Assembly: GCA_018881555.1 (NCBI GenBank)
Contig: JACAXG010000076.1
Coordinates: 1,994,003 to 2,058,002, forward strand
Direction of reading: 5' to 3'
Length of the DNA: 64,000 nt
Source: Amblyornis subalaris
Taxonomy: Eukaryota; Chordata; Aves; Passeriformes; Ptilonorhynchidae
Part shown: positions 23,994 through 37,200 of the stretch, piece by piece
Numbering within the stretch: position 1 is the first letter of the stretch
How the letters are laid out: the number at the start of each line of letters is the position of its first letter
The notes under the pieces: generated by a model
Databases searched by the model: none
Told to the model about the DNA's origin: nothing
Seen by the model: the letters and a program-made list of their open reading frames with translations, nothing else
Made by a program: the position numbers and the translations under genes

Positions 23994-25239
23994 GGACGAG
24001 GCGCCCCTAAAGCTCGTCCGAANACCGCCTGTGGGCTCGGGGCCACCCGCGCCACCTTAGAGAAGAAAGCGACCCTTGCTCGTTCCTTCTTCTCCGCCGA
24101 GCCTCCTCCCTCACGGAACATAAGTCACGGCTCCTGGAGAGCTCCACAGCAAAGCCAGCACTAAACGTTTTAATAGCAAAGCTTCTAATGTGTTATTTGC
24201 TTATTGTTAGGAGTTAATGTTCTACATAATCTGAACATTACATTTAATCTCTCCGCTAAATAAGGCAATAAAAGTATAATACTACTGTGCTGGCCGGCGT
24301 TCGTGTCTGAGGATGGTCTTACAGGGTCAAGCACTTTAGCCAGGGAAAGTGGGGGAGCATTTTAAAGAGAAACCAGGACTTGGGGGTGAAGCCTGAAGGT
24401 GTGTTCCTTTTACAGACCATCACACTAAAGAAATAAATCAGCTCCATACAAATCCCTGCAGAACCTGAGGTTCTGCACACGCCGCTTCCCTTCCCCAGCC
24501 CCAAGAAAGTGGGAAGATATCCACGGATCAAGCACAGATTCTGACATGCATAAGGAAAGCAATGTGGGAGTACCACACCAGCATCCCAGCCGTGCCCACA
24601 GTGCACCCTCTGCTCCGGGCAGGAGCCTCAGGAGTTTCTCCACTCAACATACAGGAATGGATACTTAGCAGCTCCCTTTTATAAATGAATACCTTTAATA
24701 TGTCTTGCAGGAAGATAATCACAGTGTAACTTCTAGGTAGCCTGTCATTTGTTCATGCCATTTAAAACACTCTTTCCCCACCTCGGATATTCATGGCTCA
24801 CATTATGTCTTTCTCAAGCTGCACAGTTTCCTGGGGCACTCTGTGTGGCTCTTGTTATGGAAGTGACTTTCCTGTTTGTAAGTGCACCAAGAATTTCAAA
24901 CATCTAGATAACCAAAGGTGTTTCACATTTATTAAGTGCCACTTTACTTACAAACGAGGTGTGTAACATGCATTCATGTGAACTGAATATTTCTCCGGGA
25001 GCTATTTGCATGACTGCAATAGCAGGAGATGTAAAACACAGGCCATCACATTGTACACTTTGTCATCCTGCACGAAGCCAACGTGTGAGATAACAAAGGC
25101 CTTTTCAGAAGGGTTCTGTCCGTGAGAAATACCTTTAGAGAATTTTTATAGTATAGAGAAACACGGCTGTCAAAAAGCAAATTTGAGGATTTGCATTATC
25201 TAAAGCATTGTTAAGATATTTCCCTCAGTACTTAGACCT

Positions 25240-25490
25240 TAGCCAGCCTCCTACTCATCTATCAACGTGGTATCAGCCCTCTACTCATCATATCAACGTG
25301 GTATCAGCCCCATACTCATCATATCAACGTGGTATCAGCCCCATACTCATCATATCAACGTGGTATCAGCCCCATACTCATCATATCAACGTGGTATCAG
25401 CCCCATACTCATCATATCAACGTGGTATCAGCCCCATACTCATCATATCAATGTGGTATTAGCCCCACACTCATCATATCAACTCTCCAT
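25240..25490. repeat. 31-bp minisatellite, about eight copies
   Basis: Units starting atcaacgtggtatcagcccc occur at 25261, 25292, 25323, 25354, 25385 and 25416, with a diverged unit at 25447 and partial copies at both ends (about 25240 and 25478). Central copies are identical. As 31 is not a multiple of three, a read passes through all three frames every three units. No frame has a stop, so three overlapping open frames of the same 31-residue repeat appear. There are no spacers, and no gene reason for the frames. Confidence 0.97.
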
Positions 25491-26772
25491 GCTCTTGTTC
25501 CCCTGGCCAGACCAGGCTCTGGTTGCCTGCTATGGACACTGGCCAATATTTGCTGTGAAGGAAAAATCAAAAATACACAACTGGCCAATCTCTATGGTAT
25601 TGCCCTAAACTCTACTGCTGAGCAGGTTTTGGCCCAGCAGTGAGAGCCTGGACTTCCTTAATCACTGCCAGCCCACCCACAACGTGTCCTCATTTTATCA
25701 AGCCACTTCTTCAATCCAGGAATAGCTTTGAGCTCTGGACAGGGAGTTGATAAGGAAGAACCCAAATGCTTTCTGCTGCCAATGATGACATTTTTCTTCC
25801 TCCACTGTGTATTTCACATCTCCACAACTGTTACATGATTCGTGCAGGATTTGGAAATTAGAATTTAGGGTTGCAGTAAGACATTACTTTCCTTCTGTTT
25901 CCCATTGTTTTTACATTTGTTGCCACCAGAAGGAGAACACACTGAGCCNTTTTCTGTTTTCATTGCCAGCTTCCTTGGGAGAATGAGATGTCAGAGATTT
26001 TAATGCTGATAAATTATGCTGCTATAGTGATACTTTGCACCTCCANAGTGCACGCCAGAGATCAGAAAGTCTAATGTGTGAATTAATACCTTCTGTAATT
26101 TTTAGATGNGGTAAGAAAAAAAGAGAGAAATTTGTCTGTGGAAATACAAGAGAAGGAGAATCTGACCTGGGTGTGACTGCCGAGCTTTCCTAGTGAGATC
26201 ATAAGGACATGATCCATTTCTTCTTCATTTATGACTTTAAACAACATTTTATTCTGATCTCCAGACAAACAAGGCTAATCCCACGCTCTGAGCATTGCCT
26301 GCTCCTCTAGCTGAGCTGCATTCTTGTGAGTTCCAGCAATTAAAGCACTGCCCTTTGTATTACATGTTCTTTATACACTTTTAAGTTTATATTGAGAGTT
26401 GTCTAGGGCAAAATTGTGTCTTCCTATGTGTAGGCAGCATTCACCACCAGTAAAAATATCTTAGCGAAGATTAAACTACTAATTGAGAAAGGTTTCATTT
26501 AAAAGTTAATAGTCTCTATGAAATGACAATAAATAGCAATCTGCAGAGCCCAAGAATCCCTTCAGATATAGTAAATCATGAACTATCCTTTAAAATGTAG
26601 GCAGAGGTACAAGCCATATAAATTCATCCCTCACACAGCCTAAGGCCTAAGCAAGAGGAGATATTTTAGGGTCTTTACAGACAATCATTGTGGTCAAAAG
26701 TATTGGCCCCATGCAATCCAGAGGAGTGTGGCACAGAACTCACCAATCCTGGCAAGAAAAAGGTGTGAGCCG

Positions 26773-26936
26773 TGGAATCACAGAGTGGTTTGGGTTGGAA
26801 GGACCTCAAACAGCATCCCACCCCAACCCCCTGCCATGGGCAGGGACACCTCCCACTATCCCAGATTGCTCTAAGCCCCTTCCAACCTTGGCCTGGGACA
26901 CTTCNAGGGATGGNGCAGCCCTGGCTTCTCTGGAAA
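26773..26936 (-). mobile_element. CR1 LINE 3' fragment
   Basis: The plus strand reads ggaatcacagagtggtttgg, then gttggaaggacctcaaacag, ctgccatgggcagggacacc and gggacacttcnagggatggn, the antisense of an avian CR1 3' end. It is 5' truncated after ggcttctctgg. It carries two n positions. Confidence 0.93.
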
Positions 26937-29360
26937 CATGCAGAGCTCGCACTGAGCAGTGATTTCACTTCTCAAGTGCAAGGGCGTTGCTTTTCTTGCT
27001 TTGTTTCTGCTGCTTTGCCTCTGACATCTCCAAGCCCGGAGTACAATCGCTCTAATCACAAGAGCTGACTGAAGTTATAATAAGACACAAAGAACCAAGG
27101 CAGAAGAAAACAAAACAAATCCTTTTGAGGAATGGTTTAATCACAACCACGGCAACTCCAGCTAAAACAGGACGGCACAATTCAAAACAGCACAATTAAA
27201 TCTGCTGTGATTTAGGCTCTTTTCTCACATATTTGACAAACCCAAAATCCGATGCCATCATCTCACTGCAGACTGAAGAAGGTGGGACTCTCATTTAAAT
27301 TTTTCTTCCTTATCAAATTTGGCATTTTCAATTATTCTAGAACCTGGAAATAATCTTATATTACAATGTTTGAATATTTTTAATATTATAATACTTCTAA
27401 AGCATATGTGCAAACCCATCAGCACCATATGCCTTCGAGATGCAGGAACTGTAAAATTCCACACACCCTGGGGCAACAAGAAAAAAACTAAGAAGAGAGA
27501 AAAAGGGAGGGGGACAAAACTGAGCAGAGTGTTAATGACAGCAAAATCTGGAGCTCCTGTTTTATTAAACATAAAGGAGTGATGCAAGTCTTGTGTCTGG
27601 AAGTGACTCCCACACCAATAATGTTCACTCGCAGCGAACCCACACAATAAAGTTATAAAGGTAAAAATTCNGCACCATGGAAACACAATAGAGATAAAAT
27701 TTCAAAAATGATATATCAATAAATCAGGCTGGATGCATCACCAGCAGCTTTCTTTGGAAGAGTCCTGGCAGCTCTCCGTGTTCTCTAAGCTGGGCAAACG
27801 GGGAGAAGGGCTGGGCAAGTGGGAGGGTCCCAGCTGGGGCACTGGGAGAGCACTGGGCTGACAGCAACAGACACAGTCCTGGCTTCTGCTCTCGTCCCAA
27901 ACCCACACAGAATAACCACTACAAACACAGATCACAGGAACTACTGAACAGATGGGGTTATTTTTATAGTTCTTCCACATCTTTTTGTTTTAGTTCAAGC
28001 AAATCTCAACTCCAGAGGACATGAGAGGACATCAGAAATTTTTTCACTACTCATAATAAGGAAACTGCTATAAATAAGTATTTGCTGGGAGTACAAATGT
28101 GTAATGCAGCCTTTCATCCCAGGTGTCCATGTGTTCTGGTATGTCAGGGATAAGCTTAGAGGTATAAAATTGGGAGTAAATCTTTTCTACCAGACCCATC
28201 CTTATTCTGGGCTTTAGAATTTTAATTTTTTATATTAAACTTAATTTAATTCTGGAATTAGTTTGGGTTTTTGCTGCTCTTGCACAGCACATGAAAATAC
28301 CCTTTTATTGAGGCTCCACTCAATGGATAATTTAATATTTGTATTTGTGAAACAAGTAGAGCTGTGCCAACACTAAGNCATAAATGCACCAAACAAGTGA
28401 ATTTACCCATTTTTACAATTACCAATGTTAGTCTTAGCTTTCAAAATAAAAGAGAAACCTCTTTTGGGCAGCATCTGACACCATTGTTAAGGTAAGGACA
28501 CCTAAGTGCACATTTTTACCATTCTCTCTACAGAACACGACGACATTAAGCTACCCCAAGAATGCACAGACCAAAATAACACTGAGGGTGAGTTTAGGCA
28601 TCAAGAACAGAAGCAATCCCCTGAGTGGTCCCTGGCACTGAAACAGGGCAGGAAGGGAATTTCTGTACAGCACTGACCTTTATGGATCAAATATTTTTCA
28701 TTTGTTCAGTNCTAGAGGCACAGGGCTGGAAGTGTCTGTAGCCCCTCAAACACTTCATATATCATTTATTTCTGTCAGCTCTTTTGATTTGAACTTTGGA
28801 GTTATAAGTTGCTTTCCTATCCTGCAGTTCTGCTCCTGTCAGGTGTGATGAAGGGCTCTGTTCAGGAGGTGGCCAAGCACAGGACCCCTATGGAATTCCC
28901 TTCCCCAAAAAGTGCATTTCTAGGACACACACTGCCTGCACGGGGGCTGTTTTGAACCTGGGCACATGGGAGGCAAGAGAGTGTCAACCTTATGAGAAAC
29001 ATGCAGAAAATTATATTTTTGCAAGTTTATCAACCAACAACCNCAAATTCTGTTTACATGACAAAACCCAGCTTGCTCTGATCAGTAGGATTTGCCCAGT
29101 GCAATCCCAGGAAAAGGCAAAGAAGAGCAACAGCCTCCGAGAGTCTGCAGAGTGGGAGAGATGTGAACTTAAAAGGAAAACCAAACCAGTTTATTACCTC
29201 TGGACCTAGAAATGCCCACAGATTAACATGTGTTCTCCTTCTGAACCCATTACTTTGTTCAAGTGGGTGCAAAGTCTCTCAGTTTCTCTTTCTCCAGTTT
29301 ATTTGATAAATCTCAGGACTCTTCCCCATCACCCTGTGAGCCCATAGAGGCAGATGCAGA

Positions 29361-29577
29361 TCAGAGAATCATGGAATTGTTAAGGTTGGAAAAGGCCTTT
29401 AACATCAAGTCCAACTGTCACCACCCTGTTCACCACTAAACCACGTCCCCAAGTGCCACATCCACTTTCAGGGGTCATGACTCTACCACTTCCCTGGGCA
29501 GCCTGCTCCCATGCTGGACAATCCTTTCCATGAAGAAATTTTTCCTAATATCTAATCTAAACCTCTCCTGACATCTG
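29361..29577 (-). mobile_element. CR1 LINE 3' fragment
   Basis: The plus strand reads cagagaatcatggaattgtt, aaggttggaaaaggccttta, catcaagtccaactgtcacc, then ccactttcaggggtcatgac and catgaagaaatttttcctaa tatctaat in order, a CR1 3' end in antisense. The ccaagtgccacatccac section marks a subfamily distinct from the 11.0 and 26.8-kb copies. It ends near 29577 by 5' truncation. Confidence 0.88.
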
Positions 29578-32500
29578 AGTAAGAGCAAGGAACTGCCACT
29601 TGCTCTGACTGACGTTGCCTTAAAACATTATTCTAGAGGGCTAAGGAAAGCCCCTCTGAGACAGAAGCGTCTTGGAATTAGGATAAACCCCAAGGAATGA
29701 CAAAATAGCTGCAAAACCATTGCATGACCAGTGATAACTGCAATAAAAACTCCAATCCTGCTGCTCCACACGCTGTGGTCAGACTCGTGCTCTGGCAACT
29801 GGAGTTAAAGGATAAACATGGAGATACAGCACTTAGGATCATGAGAGGATATGTCTGGGAGCCAGGCCATAAAGCAGCCCTGGAATGTGAGAAACAGCTC
29901 GTGTTGTAAGTGCTGCTTAGCAACACTGCCCTGCCACGGCCAGAGATTAATCAAATCTGCAGTGTCATTGGAAACACTCAGCTCAGTCCATTTGAAAAAT
30001 CAGATGAAGATGCACTGATGTGGCCCAGGTCACCAAGGGGACAGCGTGGGTCTGTCCAGGTCACCAAAGCTGGAATTACGTCAAATGAGAGGCTCTGAGA
30101 GTTAATTATGAATATGGGAAATCTCACACTTGTGAGTATCAGCAAATCACAGAGAAGCACCAATAACACAACACATTAACACACAACATCTCATCCCTTT
30201 CCAGCCTCTGGCCAATAATGGATTGCTGCTTAGGCTCTATTTTTGTAAATATATTACCTATCTTGTTGAAACTGCCTTGGTCACGGGGTCTTCCCCTACT
30301 GCCCTGGAGAAAGGATTCCACGGACTGGGAGCTCTCAGCACCATGCATTGCTCAGGACATTCTCCTTGATATTTTCAACTAAATGCTTCTTTGCAGAATT
30401 TCACTCTGTTCCTTCTCTGTTCTTTTCTGTTCTTTTCTATCAGGGAAAGATTCCTCTCCCAGCCTCTGGTAAAGTAACAGAAACCTTGGGAGGTTCCAAC
30501 TAGCGCTGATGGAACATGGAACACGGATAGGGTACAGGTGGGACATGAATAAAGTCTGAATGAAGGAATGCAAGTGTCAGGAAGAACCCAGAAGACAACC
30601 ACAGCTCAACAGCCATTGTTATGCAGGAATCACCTGGTTCTTCAATTCAGACTCTTTTGTTCTCCTATTAAAACAAACCCACACCACTCTGGATTATTTG
30701 TTCCCAGCTCCGTAATTATCGTCCTGTCAACTTTTCATATCCCAACAAGACAGAAAAATGTTCCTTTGGAAGGTAGGAGAAGGGTAATTGAGCAATCAGG
30801 GATGAATGATGCAGAAACAGAGACACAGGGAGAATGCAAGTAACCTTGAGGAGCAACCCAGTTCTTCACCCAGAGAGAGGAGCACTGGGAACAAGCTGGC
30901 TCAGGGAAGCCAAGCAAGGATGGCACTTGGGGAAGGATTTTGGTGGGATGAAGCAGTTTCCTTATTTAATAGGCACAAGGGAGTCACCCAACCCAGAGGA
31001 GAAACTGTTTGTATACAAAACTCCTTTGTCTTTGGTGAAACAGATTCCAATCAGGCAGATATTTCTGAACCCTCAGATATGAAGAGAATGAGTGTCTTTT
31101 AGATTAAAAGGTATAATCCCCAGCTGACAGACAATTATTCACACTCCTATAAATTTAAACTTCCACAATACTTTTTTTGTAGCATAACAATAACTTAAAC
31201 ACTCAATATGAGCTGTGATTCATTACTTTCATCCTGCTTTTAAAATGTAGTTGTGATTTAACCGAAGATAAAGTAAAGAATTTATAGGACATGGTAGCAA
31301 TGTCTGTTTGGATCTTTGGTGAGCTCAGTCAGGCATGAAAAACAACCAAACTCTGCAAAAATCAATGGTTTCTATCCCTCAGATTTTTTATAGTTTCCCA
31401 AGGGAAAACACCTGCAGGTTTTTCAGACTTCAAGCCTGTGCAGAAAGTTCTGGTGTGGAATTATTCAAAGGGTCCTGCTTGCTGTGACAGGTAATTGAGT
31501 GCAGGGCATGTGGCCAGAGCCATCCTGATCCAAGCCCCCTGGGGCTTTTGCCATGGGCTGAGGAGCCCAGGAGCTTTCAAGAGCTGCACTTTGGAGCTGT
31601 TTCTGTGGGGCAGCACTTCAGCTCCAGTGGCTCACTGACCGCTGAGCTCAGGACAATCACACCAGGTACAAAACCCGGCTAGGAATCGTCGGCATCGACC
31701 AATGTGCCCTTCTATTTCAGGAAAAAAGGTATTTTTTCATATAAAGCAGATTAACTTAATTCTTCCACAATCTCAGAAATGAGAATATGCCTTTTAAAAG
31801 CCAGTCCCCAGGCAGATCCATGCTTCAACAAGCTTAATGTCCAAGGAGGGAGAAACGAGGGCACGCTCGCGGAGGTGGGAGAGCAGGTAGGAAATGCTGT
31901 CAGAACAGATGCTGTTGGCAGGTCACAGAGAGAAGAGTCTGAAGGCAGAGCTGTCCAAGTGATTTGCTGCACTGACTACCCACAGATAAACTGCAAAGCC
32001 AGGATTACTTCTCAAGTGCTCCTTCCTATGCCAGCACTCCAACCATCCAAATACATTGCTCCTGGTAAAACAGGTATCAGAGCTTTCCAAGATGAGCAAT
32101 AAACACACAAGGGAGAGAAAACCATCTCCATAAATCTCTTTACATTACTGTTCCCTTTTCAAGTCCACCTTTGGATACGAGACAGAGTAAACTGGTTCAT
32201 GAGTGTCTGTTATCTGTGCTCTCCCTACTTTGATTTATGGCCTCAGAGTAGGACATGGATGTCCTGTTGTGTCAGGCATCTTCCTGCTCACTTCCACCTG
32301 AAACCTCTGGAGCAGAGCAAATACTGGAAGAGAGACCCCCATTTTCCACAATATTGAGGGCCAACTCTAAGTCCACAGGAAGGTATCAACACCAAGCTGC
32401 TCCATTTTCACTGACAAACCTTGTGTGCTTTTAGGAAAACATTTTCTACCAAACCAGCTGCCAGGCCAATAAATTTTAAAAAGCAGTTGGTAGATGATGT

Positions 32501-33589
32501 GTTTAGAGTAAAAAAATATTATTATCTTTTGAATGTAGGGATTCATGGTGTAATTTTGCAGTAAAAGTTACTCATTCAAATATGAAACTCATGTTTCAGG
32601 CAGATGCTCTTGGCTCCAAAGACTTTCTCCACATTTCTGAAGCTTAAATTGGAACATTTGTATTCAGCAATAATTACAGCTGCAATCAACCAAAAATGCT
32701 CACTTTTGTAAAGGTGTGGGGAATACCAACTGGAATTCAGATGATACATCAGTCTTGCATTTTCCCTATCTACCTCCCTAGACAACTTTACTTCTAGACA
32801 TTGTGCAAATAGTGAAGATGAGGTTCATTTATCCTCATCTCAGAATTTACGAAAATGAGTATTTTGGTTTGATTCACCTTCTACTTCCACCTTTGGAAAA
32901 GGGAGAAAAATTACAGTGAAAGGATAAATAGAACACACATATGACACTTCCAGGAGTACCAGCCTGGCTTTCATGATTTTTCCATCCTTCAGGACACACA
33001 GATCAGAGAACTTTTTGATTAAGAAAGCTCAGAGAGAAATGAAAACTAAGGCAAGACTACTCCCTGCTCTTTTTCTCCACCTTTATTCCTTTCCTTTTGC
33101 TCCTCAGCTCGCACTTTGTGTCTGATTTTGGGCTGAGGTGCTGAGGAAGGTGATGTGAGGCAGCACAAAATTGCACAACTGACAATTCTGTTAAAACACT
33201 CACACTGAAAGATATAAACCAAAAAGAATATCCTTCAGGAACTGGAGGCAAAAATTAAGTTCACTGCTGGTTTATCCCTCAAAATAACAAGACAGACATT
33301 GCAAGTGACAGATCCTATTCTTGGGTCTTAGCAGTGATTATTTCTTGCCTAATTATTAGCAGTGGATTTACTATCTTTAAAGCAGAATTTTGTCACCCAG
33401 CAGGAAATTTCAATTCTATCAGGCAGATTTAAGTGTCATTCACTTATTCCGTAACTATTTTTGACTTTGCTGCTAATTATCAAGGAAGGCTTCGTTCCCA
33501 GAGGGCCTGAGGGCAGGGCCAGCATGTGTCCCTCAGTCACAGCCAGCTGCCACACCAGCTGGGACACTCCCTTGTTTCCTAGGAATGGA

Positions 33590-33722
33590 TATGAAGGTAT
33601 CCTCCTCCACCCTCCAAGAACAGCAAAAAAATTTTTCCTTATGTGTCTAAATGTCCTCTCTCCAGGAGCAACTTGTACCCATCACCCCTCACCTTTTCCA
33701 TGGGACTCCTTGGAGAAAGTAA
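33590..33722 (-). mobile_element. Old CR1 fragment (internal part of the 3' region)
   Basis: The plus strand stretch tttttccttatgtgtctaaa, ggagcaacttgtacccatca, cccctcaccttttccatggg and actccttggagaaag follows the order of an older CR1 subfamily in antisense (the section between the flanking-gene-proximal tail and the body). Divergence is clearly higher than in the other copies, and the tail itself is not recognisable. Confidence 0.6.
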
Positions 33723-33837
33723 AGTAAAAGGAACCTTGAGTTTACTCAAGTAAACTTGATTATGTACTCCAATGAGGCCAGGCTCTCCCATCATGGGAAT
33801 GACACAGACATGATCTTGTAAGTGGCAGGAATGAAGG

Positions 33838-33866
33838 GAGGGGACAGGGACAGAGACAGGGACAGG
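33838..33866. repeat. (GGGACA)n hexamer repeat
   Basis: About four and a half units, gggacagggacagagacagg gacagg, one of them imperfect. Short and of no visible function. Confidence 0.8.
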
Positions 33867-34240
33867 TTACGCTGCTCACAGCGAATCCCATTCTGCAGAA
33901 CTGTGNCTGGAACTCCATGGAGCCATTCAGGAAATAAAGACATGATTAGTTCTGGAGCTAATTTCCTTGGTGCTTTGAAAAATGTTGCAGGGATGATATG
34001 ATCCACTGTAATTATGGAGGAAGATAAAGACAAGAAAGTTGCTGGCGGAGCGCCAGGCCTGGGAACACCTGAACACCTCAGGAAAAGCATCAGAGCTTCC
34101 CCAGCTCTCAAATTATCCTTGATGCCTGAGCCATGAATATCACCGGGAAAAAGAGAGTGGGGGGAGGACAAACACAGCCTATTGCTTATCAGGGTGCAGT
34201 GCTGAGGAAAAGTGACAGCATGGAGGAGAAAGGGAATCTT

Positions 34241-34254
34241 GTTTCCATGGCAAC
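34241..34254. promoter_or_regulatory. RFX-like motif in intron 2
   Basis: GTTTCCATGGCAAC has one perfect X-box half (GGCAAC) and a one-base variant of the other (GTTTCC), spaced by AT. It is a commonly reported form of the RFX site. Surroundings (agggaatctt before, taaagtttga after) show no promoter features, so at most it is an enhancer element. Confidence 0.35.
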
Positions 34255-37200
34255 TAAAGTTTGAAAAAAGTATATAGAAATCAATGTCATCTTACCATGT
34301 GTGCTACACCCAGAGCCACGGAATGAAGTTCTTTAACTGCAATATCCTGAGTCCATGCAATCACCAGGAGACCACGGAATCAGACCTGCTGTTCCGAGTA
34401 GCTGCACTTGGTTTGGAACAACAGTGGCACCACCTGGAGAAACAGTCTCACATGAGGCAGCACCAGTCTGGGGTTTGGAGGGCAAGAAGACACCTCCAAA
34501 ACAACTTCCAAATGATCCAACTTAGCAGCCCTGCTCTATAGGAAGACCCATAAGCTCCTCCATGCCTGTTAAAACTCAGTCAGACACTTCTAGAGGGGTG
34601 AACAACACAGACAAGATCCCGTCCAGTTGGGATGAGGCATCTCTCACATGATTTCCTGTCACAGCACCTCNTTATTATCAAAGTACACAGGTGCCATGTG
34701 ACCCATCTACCATGAAAGTCCAAGAAATTATGGCTTAAAATANGGCCTGGTTCTGGCTATTAAGGAGAGATATTTAGTCTAAGTGAAAAAAAATCTGTCT
34801 CAGAAACAAAACTTGGTAGAAATGCATTGAAAACTATTCAGGGTGAACTGTGGCAATGACACACATTTCTATTAGTTCCAGTGCAATGAATTTACTATTT
34901 AAGATAATACCTAATATCCCTGAGCTAAAGCAATACAAATTCCCAAATGGAAGAAGTTCAGAGATGAAGGTCCTGATGCAATGGGCACTCATGTTCTGCT
35001 GAAGGTCTCTGGGAGATTCAGATAATACCTTCCACTCTGACTTGTCTCCTGAAAGCACAATGTCAGTGCTATTGAAAGAGGGAGAATGGAATGTGTTTAT
35101 TATCCTACCTTTCATATCTGCAGGACAATTCTTTATCTGNGACCCAGAAACAAATTAAAGGGACACTGTCATGTTGTGTATTTTAATGGCCCTCTTTTCT
35201 CTGTGCTACCAGCAATCTGAGAGTTTTCAGTGCCCAGAGGTTTAAACAAATTGAAGCCTTTGTTTGTTTACTTTCTGCCTTTCATTCACTCCACAGAAAT
35301 GAAACCAGTCAGATCCATTTGCCTCCCTACAGCCTATCAATTAGTCCAGGCTGTTTGCATTTGGGCTTCCTGGGCAGAGACTGAAACATTATCAAATTTT
35401 TTCTTGTAGTAGTTTTGAAATGAGCATTTCTCTTCAAATCATCCTTAGGAAATGGAAGTCTCTAGAGAACTGATATGGATTGCTGAAAAATCCAGTGAGA
35501 ATCTGAGGTTGTTTCTCTGTCTTTGTGGAGGGAATTCAAACAAAAATACACCAGAGCACCTGAGTGTATACTGAACTGTGAAATTGCCAGAAAAAATGCC
35601 AAACAAACATGTTTTAGAGAGTAAAGGCCAGTCATCTGGCCAATTTTAACCACTTTCAGCATTTTAAATGATGCCTTGGTTGGTTTTGTTCCTTATGAGA
35701 CNGCCAGAAGCACAACTGCACAGTCCCAACTGTTTTATACAGATTTTGAATGATAGGGAAAGTGGTATAATCTTCCCATGCCTTAGTTTCCCATTTATTT
35801 TCAGGCATTATGGTAAATTGCAACCCCACAGTGCCTGCAAGCCTGAATTCATTCAGATTGGCAGAACACTTTAACAGCTCCAGATGAAAGGTGCTACAGA
35901 AGTGCCAAGTACTATCACTGTAATTATCATTCAATATACACTGATCAAAAGAATGAAATGTGAATTAGCATTTCCTATTAGCCCTACTTACTGCCTAAAT
36001 GTTAAATATTCCTCCCATGGGCTCTCTCCATGAAAACACACAGGAGCTGTTGGTATTCCTCATCTGGCCACAACACTGCTTCCCCAGGAGTGGAGGAATG
36101 GAGGGATCTGAGGAGTCATGAAATCAGNAGAACAACACAGGTTTATCCCACAAAAATTTGCTCAGGCTTTCCAGGGAGAGGGAGCTTGGAGCTGCTTTCT
36201 CACTCTCACTCCTTTCCTTCTCTTTCCTGGAACAAGGAATCTGTCCCAGTCCCAAGGATTTTCTGCTGTTTACCTCCTTGGGACCCTGAGCCCTTCTCTG
36301 AGTCACTGCGTTTCACACAGCCCAGAGGAATCGGTCCAGTGTCCTCAGAGGCTGAGAAAGTGTAAACATTTGGAATAGTTGAACAAAATCAACGGAATTG
36401 TGCCAATTTAGACCCTGTGCAGAGCCAGGCAACTTCCTGAAGCATTTGTTCTCCCCTTTCCCACCCGAGAACTACACAGTATTTCACTTTATTTTCCCTA
36501 GAAGCACAAGCTTCCCTGTTTATCCACTGCCCAGGCCTCACACAAGAAACAACAACGTGAGTTTCTGCCCTAGTCCAGAACATATTTCAGCGGTGTTGGG
36601 GCACAGAAATTCTGTGATTTGTGGCATTTCCCTCTCAGTGGAAGCTGCAGATTAAACCAGGGGCTCTGCTGGGCACTGTGGGGATCCTCACAAAGCATCC
36701 TCCAGGTGTAACAGCACCAGGTCAGGTCCCATCCCCTCCTCACTGCCACGCACCAGAGCCAGCCCTGCCACCACCCTGTGGAACCCTGTGCTGTCCAACC
36801 CTGTCAGTCTGACAGCAATCAAAAGCAGAACAAACCCCCACAAAAACTACAACAGGATTACCAATACTCCTATAGAAAAGTGGCCTCAGTGTGTGAATTA
36901 AGCTGTTGATGAGCCCTTATGCTCTTTTTTTCTCTAAAACTGTCCTTTAGACAGCTGCAGGCTCTGAAAAAGAGACCTCCCTNGAACACAGTCAGTTCAA
37001 AAAGGGAAAAAATCCATAGCCTGCCTTGCTGAGTCCCTTTCAGTGAAGCAGGTCATAGCACCATGTCTTTTATCCTGTCATTCCTGTCTCCAGCTTGATG
37101 CACATCATAAATCCACAGTGGTTTGGACTGCAGCTCTGTGCTGAAATCTGACAGTCCCTCCTGTCTCTGACCATGCTGCCTTCCAGGACTCCCCAGCTGG

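Larger units (their letters stand above)
23590..24060. promoter_or_regulatory. Internal CpG island upstream of DAB2IP exon 3
   Basis: Roughly 470 bp are GC-rich and dense in CpG, with blocks such as gcgggcggcgggcgcggtgc and cgccgcggccgccggg, in sharp contrast to AT-rich flanks on both sides. Vertebrate CpG islands of this kind usually mark promoters. It lies at the very end of intron 2 on the gene strand and contains a candidate first exon, a start-stop upstream ORF and an RFX X-box. A bidirectional promoter with an antisense plus-strand transcript is also possible: a plus-strand ATG frame opens at 23672 but resembles nothing I know. Confidence 0.8.

Noticed and set aside
25208..25643. Three overlapping repeat-protein frames, or a CRISPR-like array
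   Set aside because: The units are direct 31-bp tandem copies without spacers in a vertebrate intron, so this is a minisatellite, neither a CRISPR array nor a repeat protein.
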